Notes: generated from the sequence alone by a model not told the origin. 52,813 nt of DNA from Bacillus_CJ salitolerans (GCF_042680805.1 NZ_JBHUEM010000023.1:1-52813), one strand, 5' to 3'. Counted from the stretch's first letter, positions 23,377 to 32,494 are shown. Numbers and translations are program-made.

Positions 23377-24354
23377 CTTTCTGTTTCGTTCTTCTCTTGC
23401 CCATGCTCTAAGGTGAGGATAAGGGTCAAAAGACCATTCAGAATATCCATTATCTTTATACATGCCATAGTGTAAGTGTGGTGGAAACTTACCAGCTGTT
23501 CCAGGTGGGCCATATCCAGAGCTACCTACAGATCCAATAATCATCCCAGGTTCGACAATCTGTCCAACTTCAATACCTTTGGCAAATCCATTAAGATGAG
23601 CATAGTAGTGGTAAGTATTATTTAAATCACGAATTCCAATTCTCCAGCCACCAAATCGGTTCCAGCCTTTAATTTCTACAATACCGTAAGTGGTTGCACG
23701 AACTGGGACACCGTAACCGGCAAAAATATCAGTGCCTTCATGGATACGTAGTCCACCCCAGCCACGTCGATCACCCCATGTGTTTTTATAACTATGGTTA
23801 CTACGGAGCGGAACTGGAAAAGCATGCTTATCAAGATCTAATGTGCCAAAATGCTTATAAATTTTCATATGCCCTAAAATAAGGTCTATTGTTTTATCAC
23901 GCTGGTAATAATCCCACAACGCAATTTTTATATTATCATGATCAGTACCATAGCTTTGAATATATTGCGCCATTGTATATAGGACATCTTCATCATCTAA
24001 ACGATTGGCAGTGCCATCCCCATTTCCGTCTTGACCTACTCCTCCAAAGATGCTAATTGTAGAGGGACTTGTATCCTCTTGAACTGGGTTTAGTGGCCCA
24101 CTCCATTCCTCTTTTGAAAAATGAATCCCAATAGCTCCTTCTGGTTTAGGGAGATCTTTACGTGAATAGCGTAAGTTACGTTCATATTGGTCGATTGCAG
24201 CTAGGTAATACCAAGGAATATGAGTAATCGTTTCGAATTTTTTATATAATTCCATTCTTCTCTCATAAAGCTTGGCTTGTTCATCAGAAGATGCCGAAAC
24301 AATTGATGGGGAAATAATGGAAAAGACTAGTAGTAATACAATTAATCTTTTCAC
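23374..24354 (-). CDS. lytH: L-Ala-D-Glu peptidase LytH (M23 family)
   Basis: A 326-residue exported M23 metallopeptidase. The signal peptide is MKRLIVLLLVFSIISPSIVSA. The zinc ligands of the C-terminal lysostaphin-like domain are in IHEGTDIFAG (H, D) and HLHYGMY (H-x-H). In B. subtilis LytH (YunA) trims spore-cortex peptides under sigma-K, giving the single L-alanine side chains of cortex. The length equals the B. subtilis protein. It starts at GTG, with AAAGGAG upstream. It lies divergently from lipA, the same neighbour as in B. subtilis (from memory). Confidence 0.88.
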   Translation of the reverse strand: MKRLIVLLLVFSIISPSIVSASSDEQAKLYERRMELYKKFETITHIPWYYLAAIDQYERNLRYSRKDLPKPEGAIGIHFSKEEWSGPLNPVQEDTSPSTISIFGGVGQDGNGDGTANRLDDEDVLYTMAQYIQSYGTDHDNIKIALWDYYQRDKTIDLILGHMKIYKHFGTLDLDKHAFPVPLRSNHSYKNTWGDRRGWGGLRIHEGTDIFAGYGVPVRATTYGIVEIKGWNRFGGWRIGIRDLNNTYHYYAHLNGFAKGIEVGQIVEPGMIIGSVGSSGYGPPGTAGKFPPHLHYGMYKDNGYSEWSFDPYPHLRAWAREERNRK

Positions 24355-24630
24355 TAGTTAAGCTCCTTTCTTAATATGTTCGGGAATCGAACATTAGCTG
24401 ATTTTCTCATAATGTTAGTTTGTTTTAGTTGCTGTCAATTCATAAATGCGAATTATTGGAAACTCTCCATGGACCATAAAAATAGAGATTTAACTAGAAG
24501 TCAATGTTGGCTTAATTCCTTGTGTTATGGTAAAGTGAGTACAGGATATTAGGACTAGTAACTTAGCTTAAAAAGTAATGGTGTTTTCAACTTTTCATAA
24601 AAGTTGATTTCGGATATAGGAGTGATAATG

Positions 24631-25515
24631 ATGGCCAAGAAGGAAGAGTATGTTAGAAAGCCGGAATGGTTAAAAATTAAGCTTAATACGAATGAGAATT
24701 ATACAGGTTTAAAGAAAATGATGCGTGAGCACAATTTACATACAGTATGTGAAGAGGCTAGATGTCCTAATATTCACGAATGCTGGGCAATTCGCAAAAC
24801 AGCCACTTTTATGATATTAGGAGATGTTTGTACAAGAGCTTGTCGTTTTTGTGCCGTAAAAACAGGTCTTCCGAATGAACTTGATTGGAAAGAACCAGAA
24901 CGTGTAGCAGATAGTGTTCGTATTATGGGCTTAAAGCATGCCGTAATAACAGCTGTAGCGAGGGATGATTTAAAGGATGGCGGTGCGGCTGTATTTGCAG
25001 AGACAGTTCATGCTGTAAGAAGAAAAAACCCAACAACATCTATAGAAGTTCTTCCATCGGATATGAACGGTGTATATGAGAATTTAAAATTACTTATGGA
25101 TGCGCGTCCAGATATTCTTAACCACAACATTGAGACGGTTAGAAGGTTATCAGACCGAGTTCGAGCAAGAGCAAAATATGAACGTTCGTTAGAGTTCTTA
25201 AGAAGAGCAAAAGAAATGCAACCTGATATTCCAACAAAATCAAGTATCATGATTGGATTGGGTGAAACGAAGGAAGAAATCATCGAGACGATGGATGATT
25301 TGCGTGCTAACAATGTTGATATTATGACAATTGGTCAATATTTACAACCAACTAAAAAGCATTTAAAAGTAGAAAAATATTACACACCAGAAGAATTCCA
25401 AGAATTGAAAGAGATTGCCTTAAGTAAAGGCTTTAGCCATTGTGAATCAGGTCCACTAGTGAGATCCTCTTATCACGCGGATGAACAAGTGAATGCTGCT
25501 AAACAACAGGCATAA
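24631..25515 (+). CDS. lipA: Lipoyl synthase LipA
   Basis: LipA (294 aa) is a radical-SAM enzyme that inserts two sulfur atoms into octanoyl groups to form lipoyl cofactors. Both iron-sulfur clusters are evident: the auxiliary cluster cysteines C40, C45 and C51 (VCEEARCPNIHEC) and the radical-SAM triad C67, C71 and C74 (CTRACRFC). The conserved C-terminal RSSYHAD serine segment is present. The start MAKKEEY (24631) matches B. subtilis LipA and lies eight bases after AGGAG; ATG 24628 directly precedes it. Cluster supply links it to the nearby SUF genes. Confidence 0.96.
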   Translation: MAKKEEYVRKPEWLKIKLNTNENYTGLKKMMREHNLHTVCEEARCPNIHECWAIRKTATFMILGDVCTRACRFCAVKTGLPNELDWKEPERVADSVRIMGLKHAVITAVARDDLKDGGAAVFAETVHAVRRKNPTTSIEVLPSDMNGVYENLKLLMDARPDILNHNIETVRRLSDRVRARAKYERSLEFLRRAKEMQPDIPTKSSIMIGLGETKEEIIETMDDLRANNVDIMTIGQYLQPTKKHLKVEKYYTPEEFQELKEIALSKGFSHCESGPLVRSSYHADEQVNAAKQQA

Positions 25516-25521
25516 TTGTAG

Positions 25522-25594
25522 ACTTTCCTAGAAATCATTCTAGGAAAGTATTACGGTTACTAAAAAGTCCAACTCATTAGAGTTGGACTTTTTC
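25522..25594. terminator. Two terminator hairpins between lipA and yutC
   Basis: ACTTTCCTAGAA/TTCTAGGAAAGT (25522-25533/25538-25549) and AAAAAGTCCAACT/AGTTGGACTTTTT (25562-25574/25581-25593) are both perfect stems. The second has T runs on both strands and serves both convergent genes. Confidence 0.88.
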
Positions 25595-25597
25595 ACT

Positions 25598-26326
25598 TTA
25601 ACGATTGTTTGTGTTCCGAGCATCTCTATTGTACATATTCACAGGGGATTTGCCAGGATTACTTTGATTTAAATCCTCATCATTACCTTCATTGATTTCA
25701 TTAATTGCTTCCCCATTAGCATTTTCACCATCATTTAATTTACGACCCTGTGGATCATTTAGCATTTCCTTTATCGTTACATCCAGAATCGAGTCAATAT
25801 CACGGCTGTTTGAGTCCAATTGGCCATATTTTTCAATTTCTCTTATCATTCGAGGATTATCTGATACATACACGTGAAAGTAACGAGGTACTACAGAAAT
25901 AGCTGTTTTCTTTATTTGGTCGGCTGTTTCAAAGCGATTGGCGGAATCAGTTTCATAGGCAACTAAAACCTCTTCATCAGTCACCAATGTCGCTACATCA
26001 TTGACATTCGGTAATAGAACAGCCATTTTACTAATAATATCCGCGACCTTTTCACGGTCTAGTGCTGGCATATCATCAAAATAATATTCATCCCGATCAC
26101 CAGGAATTGGACTTTTCTGATGACGAACAAATCCAAATTTTGTTCCGATGTCGTTATCTTTGCCATCTCGTAAATTATTTTCATTATACGTTTCATTACG
26201 TTCCGTTAAATGAATCGCTTTTCCATTCTCTGAATAAAACTCTTCATCATCTGAAAAAGCTTCGTATTGACAAGCTGTAAGTAGTGATAAAAAGGCTATC
26301 CCTACAAGTAAAAGTGGTTTTTTCAA
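25598..26326 (-). CDS. yutC: YhcN/YlaJ family sporulation lipoprotein YutC
   Basis: A 242-residue lipoprotein. The signal sequence reads KKPLLLVGIAFLSLLTAC, with the lipobox cysteine in LLTAC. The YhcN/YlaJ domain covers about residues 85-200 (EKVADIISKMAVLLPNVNDVATLV; VPRYFHVYVSDNPRM). Members are spore or forespore-membrane lipoproteins that affect germination or outgrowth. TTG 26326 is chosen: GAGGGGGTGA lies upstream, and the longer frame would bury the signal peptide. The tail is rich in Asn and Asp (low complexity). Confidence 0.82.
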   Translation of the reverse strand: MKKPLLLVGIAFLSLLTACQYEAFSDDEEFYSENGKAIHLTERNETYNENNLRDGKDNDIGTKFGFVRHQKSPIPGDRDEYYFDDMPALDREKVADIISKMAVLLPNVNDVATLVTDEEVLVAYETDSANRFETADQIKKTAISVVPRYFHVYVSDNPRMIREIEKYGQLDSNSRDIDSILDVTIKEMLNDPQGRKLNDGENANGEAINEINEGNDEDLNQSNPGKSPVNMYNRDARNTNNR

Positions 26327-26562
26327 CTTCGTCACCCCCTCAATATGTAGGTTGACCATAAAGCTGTTTTTTTGTACGTAGCAATTGTTGGGGATGATTA
26401 GTTGATGAACAATCATTCCTTCAAAAAATTGTTATTACGTGGATCGTATAATTCCACTGCATAAAAAATCTCTTTGTATCCGAGATATGGTAGTTAAGAT
26501 TTCTAAGATTAGCTTTTTTTACGTACTAAATGTGGTAAAATATAGGTCATAGAGGTGAGTAC

Positions 26563-26838
26563 ATGATTGTATTAAATAATATCCAATATGAGGTAGTAGA
26601 AAATTATCGTAATGGATTTAATGAAGAAGCCTTTCGCGCGAGATATAGTGAGATATTAAATAAATATGACTACATCGTAGGTGATTGGGGTTATAATCAA
26701 CTTCGATTAAGAGGCTTCTTTGATGATCAAAATCAAAAGGCAACCTATGATACAAAAATCAGTACCTTATCAGAATATTTATTAGAGTATTGTAATTTTG
26801 GCTGTTCGTATTTTGTAATACGTAAAGTGAAAAAATAG
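26563..26838 (+). CDS. yutD: YutD family protein
   Basis: A 91-residue protein with the YutD-family segments YDYIVGDWGYNQLRLRGF and LSEYLLEYCNFGCSYFVIRK. Such proteins are widespread in bacilli and lactic bacteria; the function is unknown. AGAGGTGAG precedes the ATG. It is the usual neighbour of lipA/yutC in B. subtilis. The stop codon lies in the terminator stem. Confidence 0.85.
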   Translation: MIVLNNIQYEVVENYRNGFNEEAFRARYSEILNKYDYIVGDWGYNQLRLRGFFDDQNQKATYDTKISTLSEYLLEYCNFGCSYFVIRKVKK

Positions 26839-26867
26839 CAATCGAATTATATCGATTGCTATTTTTT
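26832..26867 (+). terminator. Rho-independent terminator of yutD
   Basis: AAAATAGCAATCGA (26832-26845) pairs with TCGATTGCTATTTT (26852-26865), followed by Ts. The yutD stop is within the left arm. Confidence 0.88.
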
Positions 26868-26922
26868 ATTATTAGGAAAGTATAAAAGTTTTAAGCAAGA
26901 GAATGGGCTAGTGAGTTGGAAT

Positions 26923-27051
26923 CCAGCTCCAGCACAAGGCGACCGAGGTCAAAATAAACCAAAATGAGAAAAAGGGGAAAATCACCCTTTTTTTCATACC
27001 AGAACATTTGCTCTGCCTTAGGCTAAACGGGACGCCCTGAGCCTTTTGTAC
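26923..27051. repeat. Dispersed structured repeat, copy C
   Basis: Contains CCAGCTCCAGC, CGAGGTCAAA, the AAATGAGAAAAAGGGG/CCCTTTTTTTCAT central hairpin, TGCCTTAGGCTAAACGGG and GCCTTTTGT. The CGCCCAGCC segment is changed to CACAAGGCGACC. It is closest to copy B. Confidence 0.8.
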
Positions 27052-27069
27052 TGTTGGCTAAATTTGATG

Positions 27070-27336
27070 TTATACAATTTCGTATAAAAATGATCGTAAC
27101 TCCTCGGCATCCTCTTCATTTAGGTTGTATGCCTCTTCTAAATAACCAGGTTCATCAAGATCATCTTGTCCGATTATAGCAAAACGACCGCTTTGAATAT
27201 CGAGTACAAGCTTTTTTCCGTAATAACGGTCAGACATAATAATCGCCAAATCAAAACGATGATTTTCTCCCATAAAGCTTACAAATCGCGTTTTTGTCTG
27301 AACCATATCATCATATAAGTATAATCTTTCTGACAT
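27070..27336 (-). CDS. DUF3055 family protein
   Basis: An 88-residue protein of the DUF3055 family: MSERLYLYDDMVQTKTRFVS at the N-terminus, then HRFDLAIIMSDRYYGKKLVL. Function is unknown; it is conserved in Bacillales. ATG 27336 follows GTAGGAGG with good spacing and gives the family length; the longer frame to 27405 adds an unrelated extension. It lies alone between the repeat copy C and the EAL-domain gene. Confidence 0.75.
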   Translation of the reverse strand: MSERLYLYDDMVQTKTRFVSFMGENHRFDLAIIMSDRYYGKKLVLDIQSGRFAIIGQDDLDEPGYLEEAYNLNEEDAEELRSFLYEIV

Positions 27337-27520
27337 ATTAATCCTCCTACATCGTGACAAATCTTCTTCTATTTTTGCTCTTTCTATCTTAACATTTTCA
27401 AACATACATGTGTAAAGGAACCGAGAATTTTTTATATTCTAAAACGAAGTATTTTGGTTTTTATGGTAAAATAAAGAATATTAGAAGACATTACCGCAAC
27501 AGGAAGGGAGATCCAAAATT

Positions 27521-28828
27521 ATGCCCCAGCGGTTTTGGGAATCAATTAACAAACAAGTAAGCAAATGGAGTAAGCTTTTTCTTGCTCGGAAATACCTACG
27601 ATTCTACCCGCCCTCATTTGTACTACGAAACCCGATTCTTGAAGGGGTTCAGGCATCCTTTAGAAATGGTCAACAAATAGCGGTCATTGTATTTAATATT
27701 TCAAATTTGCAAAACCTAATTGAGCAATTTGGAATATCTCACTGTAAACAATACCAACTATTTGTTAGACAAGCTTTACAGGATTCTGTTGTAAAAGTGT
27801 TCCCAAATCAAAATATTTTATCTTTACACAATTATTCGAGCAACGGAATTGCTCTTATTGTTCAATTTCCGGAAAGTAAGAAGGGCTTTATTGATTTGGA
27901 AATCTCTATTAATGACATTATGTCAAAATTGGATATCCTTCATCATCATTCGAATATAGACATGCCTGTCCAGCTTAATACCGGTTATATGTTTATAGAA
28001 GAAATAGAAGCTAGTGCTGAAGATGCGATTGATAGGGCCTATCGCCAAGCTGATGCTATGGCTGAAAAGAGAATTCATTCTAAATATAATGAGCTTGTAT
28101 TTGAGATGACAAGAATTATAAAGAATAAGGATGTTGAATTACTTGCCCAGCCTATCATCGATGTATCTAGTAATCAAATTAAGGCGTGGGAAATATTATC
28201 AAGGGGTCCCAAAGGTACATCATTGGAAAGTCCACTTCAACTCTTTTCAGTGGCGAGGCAAACAAACAGACTATTTAATTTAGAAATGATTGTGTTAGAG
28301 CAAGCCTTTGAACAAATCATAAAAACAGGATGTCCTCATCTTGTATTTATTAATCTTACACCGATTAGTCTTGGAAATCCTGAAATTCTTAAATCTATGA
28401 AGAAATTGTTAACAAAGTACAGACAGGTTGATCCATATAAAATCATTCTTGAGATTACTGAACGCGATTCAATTCAAGGATACAAGCACTTCGTTGAAAA
28501 TATCCAATCTTTACGATCGATGGGGTTCCGTATTGCCGTTGACGATACAGGGGCAGGCTATGCAAGTCTACATACAATTAGTGAAGTATTACCCGATATT
28601 ATAAAGATTGATCGATCGGTCATTCAAAATATTGATACATGTACGGTAAAAGAATCTATGTTGAAAGGTTTGTTGTTAATAGCGAAAGAAACTGGATCTA
28701 TCGTTGTCGCAGAGGGAATTGAAAAAGAAGGAGAAGCATCGGTTCTCTCTCGCAATAATGTCGATTTAGCGCAAGGGTATTTCTATGCCAAGCCAGACGC
28801 TTTACCTAGTATGGTGTCTTCCTTTTAA
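27521..28828 (+). CDS. EAL-domain protein with a degenerate GGDEF-like domain
   Basis: A 435-residue protein. Residues about 50-185 resemble a GGDEF fold (IAVIVFNISNLQNLIEQFG near the start, AYRQADAMAEKRI near the end) but lack the GGDEF loop, so this part cannot make cyclic-di-GMP. Residues about 190-430 are an EAL domain with the metal and catalytic residues kept: E224 (AWEILSRG, so EIL instead of EAL), N in FINLTP, E in LEITERDS, D-D in AVDDTGAGY, K in IIKIDRS and E in AEGIEKEGE. An active phosphodiesterase is likely. There are no membrane segments. Confidence 0.85.
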   Translation: MPQRFWESINKQVSKWSKLFLARKYLRFYPPSFVLRNPILEGVQASFRNGQQIAVIVFNISNLQNLIEQFGISHCKQYQLFVRQALQDSVVKVFPNQNILSLHNYSSNGIALIVQFPESKKGFIDLEISINDIMSKLDILHHHSNIDMPVQLNTGYMFIEEIEASAEDAIDRAYRQADAMAEKRIHSKYNELVFEMTRIIKNKDVELLAQPIIDVSSNQIKAWEILSRGPKGTSLESPLQLFSVARQTNRLFNLEMIVLEQAFEQIIKTGCPHLVFINLTPISLGNPEILKSMKKLLTKYRQVDPYKIILEITERDSIQGYKHFVENIQSLRSMGFRIAVDDTGAGYASLHTISEVLPDIIKIDRSVIQNIDTCTVKESMLKGLLLIAKETGSIVVAEGIEKEGEASVLSRNNVDLAQGYFYAKPDALPSMVSSF

Positions 28829-28860
28829 TGTTGAATGAGGAAAGAAGGGATGAATGAATT

Positions 28861-29313
28861 ATGTATTTTGTTGATCGAGCTAAGATAGAAGAGACGTTAA
28901 CCTATTTAGAAAAGTTGACACACCAATTTTCTGAGGTTGACCAGTGGGATACTGGAGTTCATCGTTCAGCTCTTGAAAGAATAGGTCACCTTATGATTGA
29001 ATCAATCCTTGATGTAGGGAATGCAATGATTGATGGATTTATCATGAGAGATCCAGGAAGCTATGAGGACATTATTGATATTTTAGAGGATGAGAAGGTT
29101 ATATCACCTGAAGACGCCCTTTCACTAAAATCATTGATATCTTTCCGTAAGGTCCTAGTCCAAGAATACACGAATGTGAATCACCAAAAATTGCATGCAA
29201 CCATTGAGAAGGAATGGAAGGCGATTACTGTTTTCCCCGATAAAATTCGGAATTATCTACTAAATGAATTAGGTCCAGTAAGTGCTTTTATTCCTCAACA
29301 ACATAACAAATAG
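28861..29313 (+). CDS. yutE: DUF86/HepT-like protein YutE
   Basis: A 150-residue helical protein of the DUF86 (HepT-like) family: MYFVDRAKIEETLTYLEKL, IGHLMIESILDVGNAMIDGF and SFRKVLVQEY. HepT toxins carry R-x4-H-x-Y; here the segment is R-K-V-L-V-Q-E-Y, with Gln in place of His, and no MntA-type nucleotidyltransferase gene is adjacent. RNase toxicity is therefore doubtful. AAGAAGGG precedes the ATG. It is in the same order (yutD, yutE, yutF) as in B. subtilis. Confidence 0.8.
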   Translation: MYFVDRAKIEETLTYLEKLTHQFSEVDQWDTGVHRSALERIGHLMIESILDVGNAMIDGFIMRDPGSYEDIIDILEDEKVISPEDALSLKSLISFRKVLVQEYTNVNHQKLHATIEKEWKAITVFPDKIRNYLLNELGPVSAFIPQQHNK

Positions 29314-29324
29314 GAGATCTTGCT

Positions 29325-29352
29325 AATCGCTTCCAGCCGGAGCGATTTTTTC
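29325..29352 (+). terminator. Rho-independent terminator of yutE
   Basis: AATCGCT (29325-29331) pairs with AGCGATT (29341-29347), extended by TCC/GGA across a bulge, and is followed by Ts. Confidence 0.8.
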
Positions 29353-29421
29353 ACTAGAACAAACTGAATATCCAAAGAATATACATCAAGGATTTACATA
29401 TAGGCAGAAAGGGTGACTAGT

Positions 29422-30192
29422 TTGAAAGAATATAAAGGCTATTTAATTGATCTAGACGGTACCATGTATCGTGGGAAAGAAAAGATTATAGATGCGTGTG
29501 AATTTGTACAAACGTTACATCAGAAAAATATCCCTTATCTATTTGTAACGAATAACTCGTCTCAAACACCAGAGCAGGTTTCCGAGAAATTGAGGAGTTT
29601 TGATATTCCAGCAAAGCCACAGCAAGTGTTTACAACTAGTCAAGCAACCGCTAACTATATATATGATTTAAAGAAGGATGCATCTGTATATGTAGTTGGA
29701 GAAGAGGGGATCAAACAGGCTTTAGTTGAGAAAGGATTTAGTATGAAAGAAGAATCCCCAGATTTCGTTGTAATGGGGATTGACAGACAAATCAATTACG
29801 AAAAACTAGCTCATGCTTGTCTGGCAGTGAGAAACGGAGCAAGATTTATTTCAACAAACGGTGATATTGCGATCCCGACTGAAAGAGGGCTTTTACCTGG
29901 AAACGGTTCATTAACCTCTGTCGTCACTGTTTCAACAGAGGTGAGCCCTATTTTTATCGGTAAGCCTGAGAGGATTATTATGGATCAAGCATTAAAGACA
30001 CTTGGTACTTCTACTAACGATACTTTGATGATAGGGGATAATTATCATACAGATATTTTAGCAGGCATCCATGCGGGGCTTGACACACTTCTTGTTCATA
30101 CGGGTGTCACCACTCCACGTCATCTACTTGAGTTGAAGGAGCAACCTACCTATGTTGTACATTCTTTAAAGGAATGGCTTGATCGAATTTGA
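29422..30192 (+). CDS. yutF: HAD-IIA family phosphatase (NagD-like) YutF
   Basis: A 256-residue HAD-superfamily subclass IIA hydrolase. Motif I is LIDLDGTMYRG, motif II VTNNSSQTPEQV, motif III lysine in GKPE, and motif IV MIGDNYHTDILAG. It should dephosphorylate small phosphometabolites; NagD-type enzymes act on nucleotides or sugar phosphates, and the substrate here is unknown. TTG 29422 is chosen (GAAAGGG upstream) and gives the B. subtilis length. Confidence 0.88.
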   Translation: MKEYKGYLIDLDGTMYRGKEKIIDACEFVQTLHQKNIPYLFVTNNSSQTPEQVSEKLRSFDIPAKPQQVFTTSQATANYIYDLKKDASVYVVGEEGIKQALVEKGFSMKEESPDFVVMGIDRQINYEKLAHACLAVRNGARFISTNGDIAIPTERGLLPGNGSLTSVVTVSTEVSPIFIGKPERIIMDQALKTLGTSTNDTLMIGDNYHTDILAGIHAGLDTLLVHTGVTTPRHLLELKEQPTYVVHSLKEWLDRI

Positions 30193-30277
30193 AGCAATAA
30201 AATTTCCGTATGAAGCCCGCGGTTATACTAAGGAAGGAAATAGGCTTTTTATGTGAGCGAACCTACAGGTGAGAGTG

Positions 30278-30328
30278 AATAACCTGAAGTAATTAGAAGT
30301 GATCCTCCATTATTTGCTTCAGGTTATT
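30278..30328. terminator. Hairpin between convergent yutF and yutG
   Basis: AATAACCTGAAG (30278-30289) pairs perfectly with CTTCAGGTTATT (30317-30328) over a 27-base loop. The T tails are weak. It may be a bidirectional terminator. Confidence 0.55.
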
Positions 30329-30393
30329 TAACTTGCGGTGTTGAATCAAAACTGGCACCTAGCCAAATGTTTCTTAGCACAATTTTTTCCTTA

Positions 30394-30903
30394 TTACCCC
30401 TGGGCCTCATTTGCTGCTGCACTATGAGCTAATCTGCTAGATGCAGCTGCCGCAATAGCCCCAACAATATCATCTAAAAAGGTATGGCATTTACCGGAAG
30501 ATTTGTCGTTTAGTTTTTCAAGAATTCCCGGCTTTTGTTTATCGATATACCCAAAATTAGTAAAGCCAATCGAACCATATATATTCACAATGGATAAGGC
30601 GATGACCTCATCAACTCCATACAGTCCTTCGTCAATTTCAATAGAGGTTTGTAAGGGTTCCTCGAGTGCCTTTTGTTCTGCCAATCGATCTAACTGTATT
30701 CCCGTTAGGATTGCATTTTGAACCTCGCGTTTTGAAAGCACTTTTTCTACATTATGGATACATAGTTCCTTTGTTAAATTTGGATGATATTTTACTTGGA
30801 GAAAGTATACAAGATCACCAATATCCTCTATTGTCACTCCTCTTTCACTAAGCCATGCTCTTGCCGTTGTTTCTAAATCACTTATATAAGGATTTTCCAT
30901 CAT
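30394..30903 (-). CDS. yutG: PgpA-like phosphatase-family protein YutG
   Basis: A 169-residue protein related to phosphatidylglycerophosphatase A. It contains VDEVIALSIVNIYGSIGFTN and KSSGKCHTFLDDIVGAIAAA, the second carrying acidic residues typical of the family. Unlike E. coli PgpA it has few clear membrane helices, as is true of the Bacillus YutG group. The role in phospholipid synthesis is not established. ATG 30903 follows GAAGGG. It is divergent from yutH, as in B. subtilis. Confidence 0.8.
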   Translation of the reverse strand: MMENPYISDLETTARAWLSERGVTIEDIGDLVYFLQVKYHPNLTKELCIHNVEKVLSKREVQNAILTGIQLDRLAEQKALEEPLQTSIEIDEGLYGVDEVIALSIVNIYGSIGFTNFGYIDKQKPGILEKLNDKSSGKCHTFLDDIVGAIAAAASSRLAHSAAANEAQG

Positions 30904-31039
30904 ATTCACCCTTCTTTTTATTGTCGTCTACCTCTTACATAATTTCCGTTGATTACTAATTTATTCGAAAAAGTAATAGTTTTATTACAAGTTTTCCCTA
31001 ACTTGCTCATATAAATAAGCAGAAGGAGGGAGCGAAACC

Positions 31040-32041
31040 ATGAAAAAGTATTTACAAAGCTTATATAACATAGAGGTAGATCACGTAGGCAACTTTCGAA
31101 GCTTTGAGAAATATAAATATAAAAATGGTACATATCTAGTTGTTCCAGTGTCGCATATTGACCCAGGGGAACTAGATGAGATATCGCAGCTAGGTGACTA
31201 TTTCTATTATAAAGGTGATCAGCATGTTGCGACCATTGTAAAAAACAAAAGAGGAGAAATTATTAGCAAAGCAGATGAGGGGATGTTTGTTTTATTGAAA
31301 TGCCCTTCTAATGCTTCCTATAGAAATTCTTCAATCGGTGCGGAGTTAGCAAAGTTTCATCATAACGGTCGCCGTATCCCTTTTCCTGTGCAAAAACTAA
31401 TTCGAATTGGACAATGGAAAAATCTTTGGGAAAAACGACTTGACCAGATGGAGCAATTTTGGCTGAAGAAGCTAACAGACCACCCAGGTGAAACGTTTGA
31501 ACGATTATTTATAGAATCCTTTCCTTATTATGTTGGTCTTACAGAAAACGCCATTCAATATTTAGTGGATACCGAAATAGATGATCAGCCAAAGGAGATT
31601 GATGCAGGGACTGTATGTCATCATCGATTCTCGAGTGATTGTTGGAATGAGAAGGAATTTATGAAGCTGCCTACTGATTGGGTGTTCGATCATCCAAGTA
31701 GAGACTTAGTCGAATGGATTCGTGCTGATTTTTGGTCAGGAAAAAATAGGGAAAATCGAAACGCCTATAACATGCTAGCTGAATATGAGTCTGTTTCACC
31801 TCTTTCCTCCTTTTCATACAGACTACTGTATTCAAGATTGCTTTTTCCAGTACATTATTTTGAATGTATTGAAAGGTATTATCGGACAAATGATGAAGGG
31901 GTTAAGAGTGAATCAGTTTTGGAATTAAAAAATATACTAAAAAGATCGGTTCAATATGAACAGTTATTAAAAAATATTCATGCTACATTATCACAGCGGG
32001 TGAGGTATCAGAACTTACCAAAAGTAAATTGGATTGGATGA
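31040..32041 (+). CDS. yutH: Spore coat protein YutH
   Basis: A 333-residue protein of the CotS/YutH group, which has a kinase-like (APH) fold without a full catalytic set and is found in the spore coat. Segments such as LGDYFYYKGDQHVATIVKNK and IGAELAKFHHNGRRIP match the N-lobe of that group, and FERLFIESFPYYVGLTENAI is typical of YutH. Upstream, CATATAAAT (31008-31016) resembles a sigma-E -10 element, consistent with mother-cell expression. AGAAGGAGGG precedes the ATG. Confidence 0.85.
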   Translation: MKKYLQSLYNIEVDHVGNFRSFEKYKYKNGTYLVVPVSHIDPGELDEISQLGDYFYYKGDQHVATIVKNKRGEIISKADEGMFVLLKCPSNASYRNSSIGAELAKFHHNGRRIPFPVQKLIRIGQWKNLWEKRLDQMEQFWLKKLTDHPGETFERLFIESFPYYVGLTENAIQYLVDTEIDDQPKEIDAGTVCHHRFSSDCWNEKEFMKLPTDWVFDHPSRDLVEWIRADFWSGKNRENRNAYNMLAEYESVSPLSSFSYRLLYSRLLFPVHYFECIERYYRTNDEGVKSESVLELKNILKRSVQYEQLLKNIHATLSQRVRYQNLPKVNWIG

Positions 32042-32044
32042 GAA

Positions 32045-32072
32045 AGGAGGGAACTTACCCCTTCTTTTTTTT
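32045..32072 (+). terminator. Rho-independent terminator of yutH
   Basis: AGGAGGG (32045-32051) pairs with CCCTTCT (32059-32065, one G-T) and runs into eight Ts. Confidence 0.7.
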
Positions 32073-32092
32073 GTAAGATAAGAAAGTTACTG

Positions 32093-32314
32093 GTGTTTAG
32101 TTTATACACTGGTACTACTAAATCCAGCTCTAGCGACCAGTCAAGATGAAATGGCGACGATCTTTGCCATTTCATCCTACTCGAGGGAAAAAGAAAAATC
32201 ATTTTTTCCCTTGGCCAAATAACCTGTCAAGAATATAAGGGAAAACCACCCTTTTTTTATGACAGAACATTAGCTCTGCCTTAGGCTAAACGGGGCGTCC
32301 TGAGCCTTTTGTTC
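32093..32314. repeat. Dispersed structured repeat, copy D
   Basis: The longest copy. It has the GTGTTTAGTTTATAC lead, CCAGCTCTAGCG, the GATGAAATGG hairpin insert, an additional GGGAAAAAG/TTTTTTCCC hairpin insert, CCAAATAACCTGTCA, the ATGACAGAACATT segment, CTTAGGCTAAACGGGG and GCCTTTTGTTC. Modular gain or loss of hairpins distinguishes it from copies B, C and E. Confidence 0.85.
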
Positions 32315-32407
32315 GTATATTTTATAAAATTGTTTCAAAAAACAGTATGCATAAAGAAACCTTCCCTTTCGAGCAACTACATTTCGTTAAGCATTCATAA
32401 AAATATA

Positions 32408-32437
32408 TTGCTATTATCCAGTGACCCATTATATAAT
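32408..32437 (+). promoter_or_regulatory. Putative promoter of hom-thrC-thrB
   Basis: TTGCTA (32408-32413), an 18-base spacer and TATAAT (32432-32437), 58 bases before the hom start. A good sigma-A match. No T-box or riboswitch structure was recognised in the short leader. Confidence 0.6.
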
Positions 32438-32494
32438 GTCCATTATAAATAAACAAATGTACATTTCAGATGAACAAAAAGGAGTAGAGGAAAA

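Noticed and set aside
32342..32494. T-box or riboswitch in the hom leader
   Set aside because: The leader after the predicted promoter is only about 50 bases, with no T-box motif or terminator hairpin.
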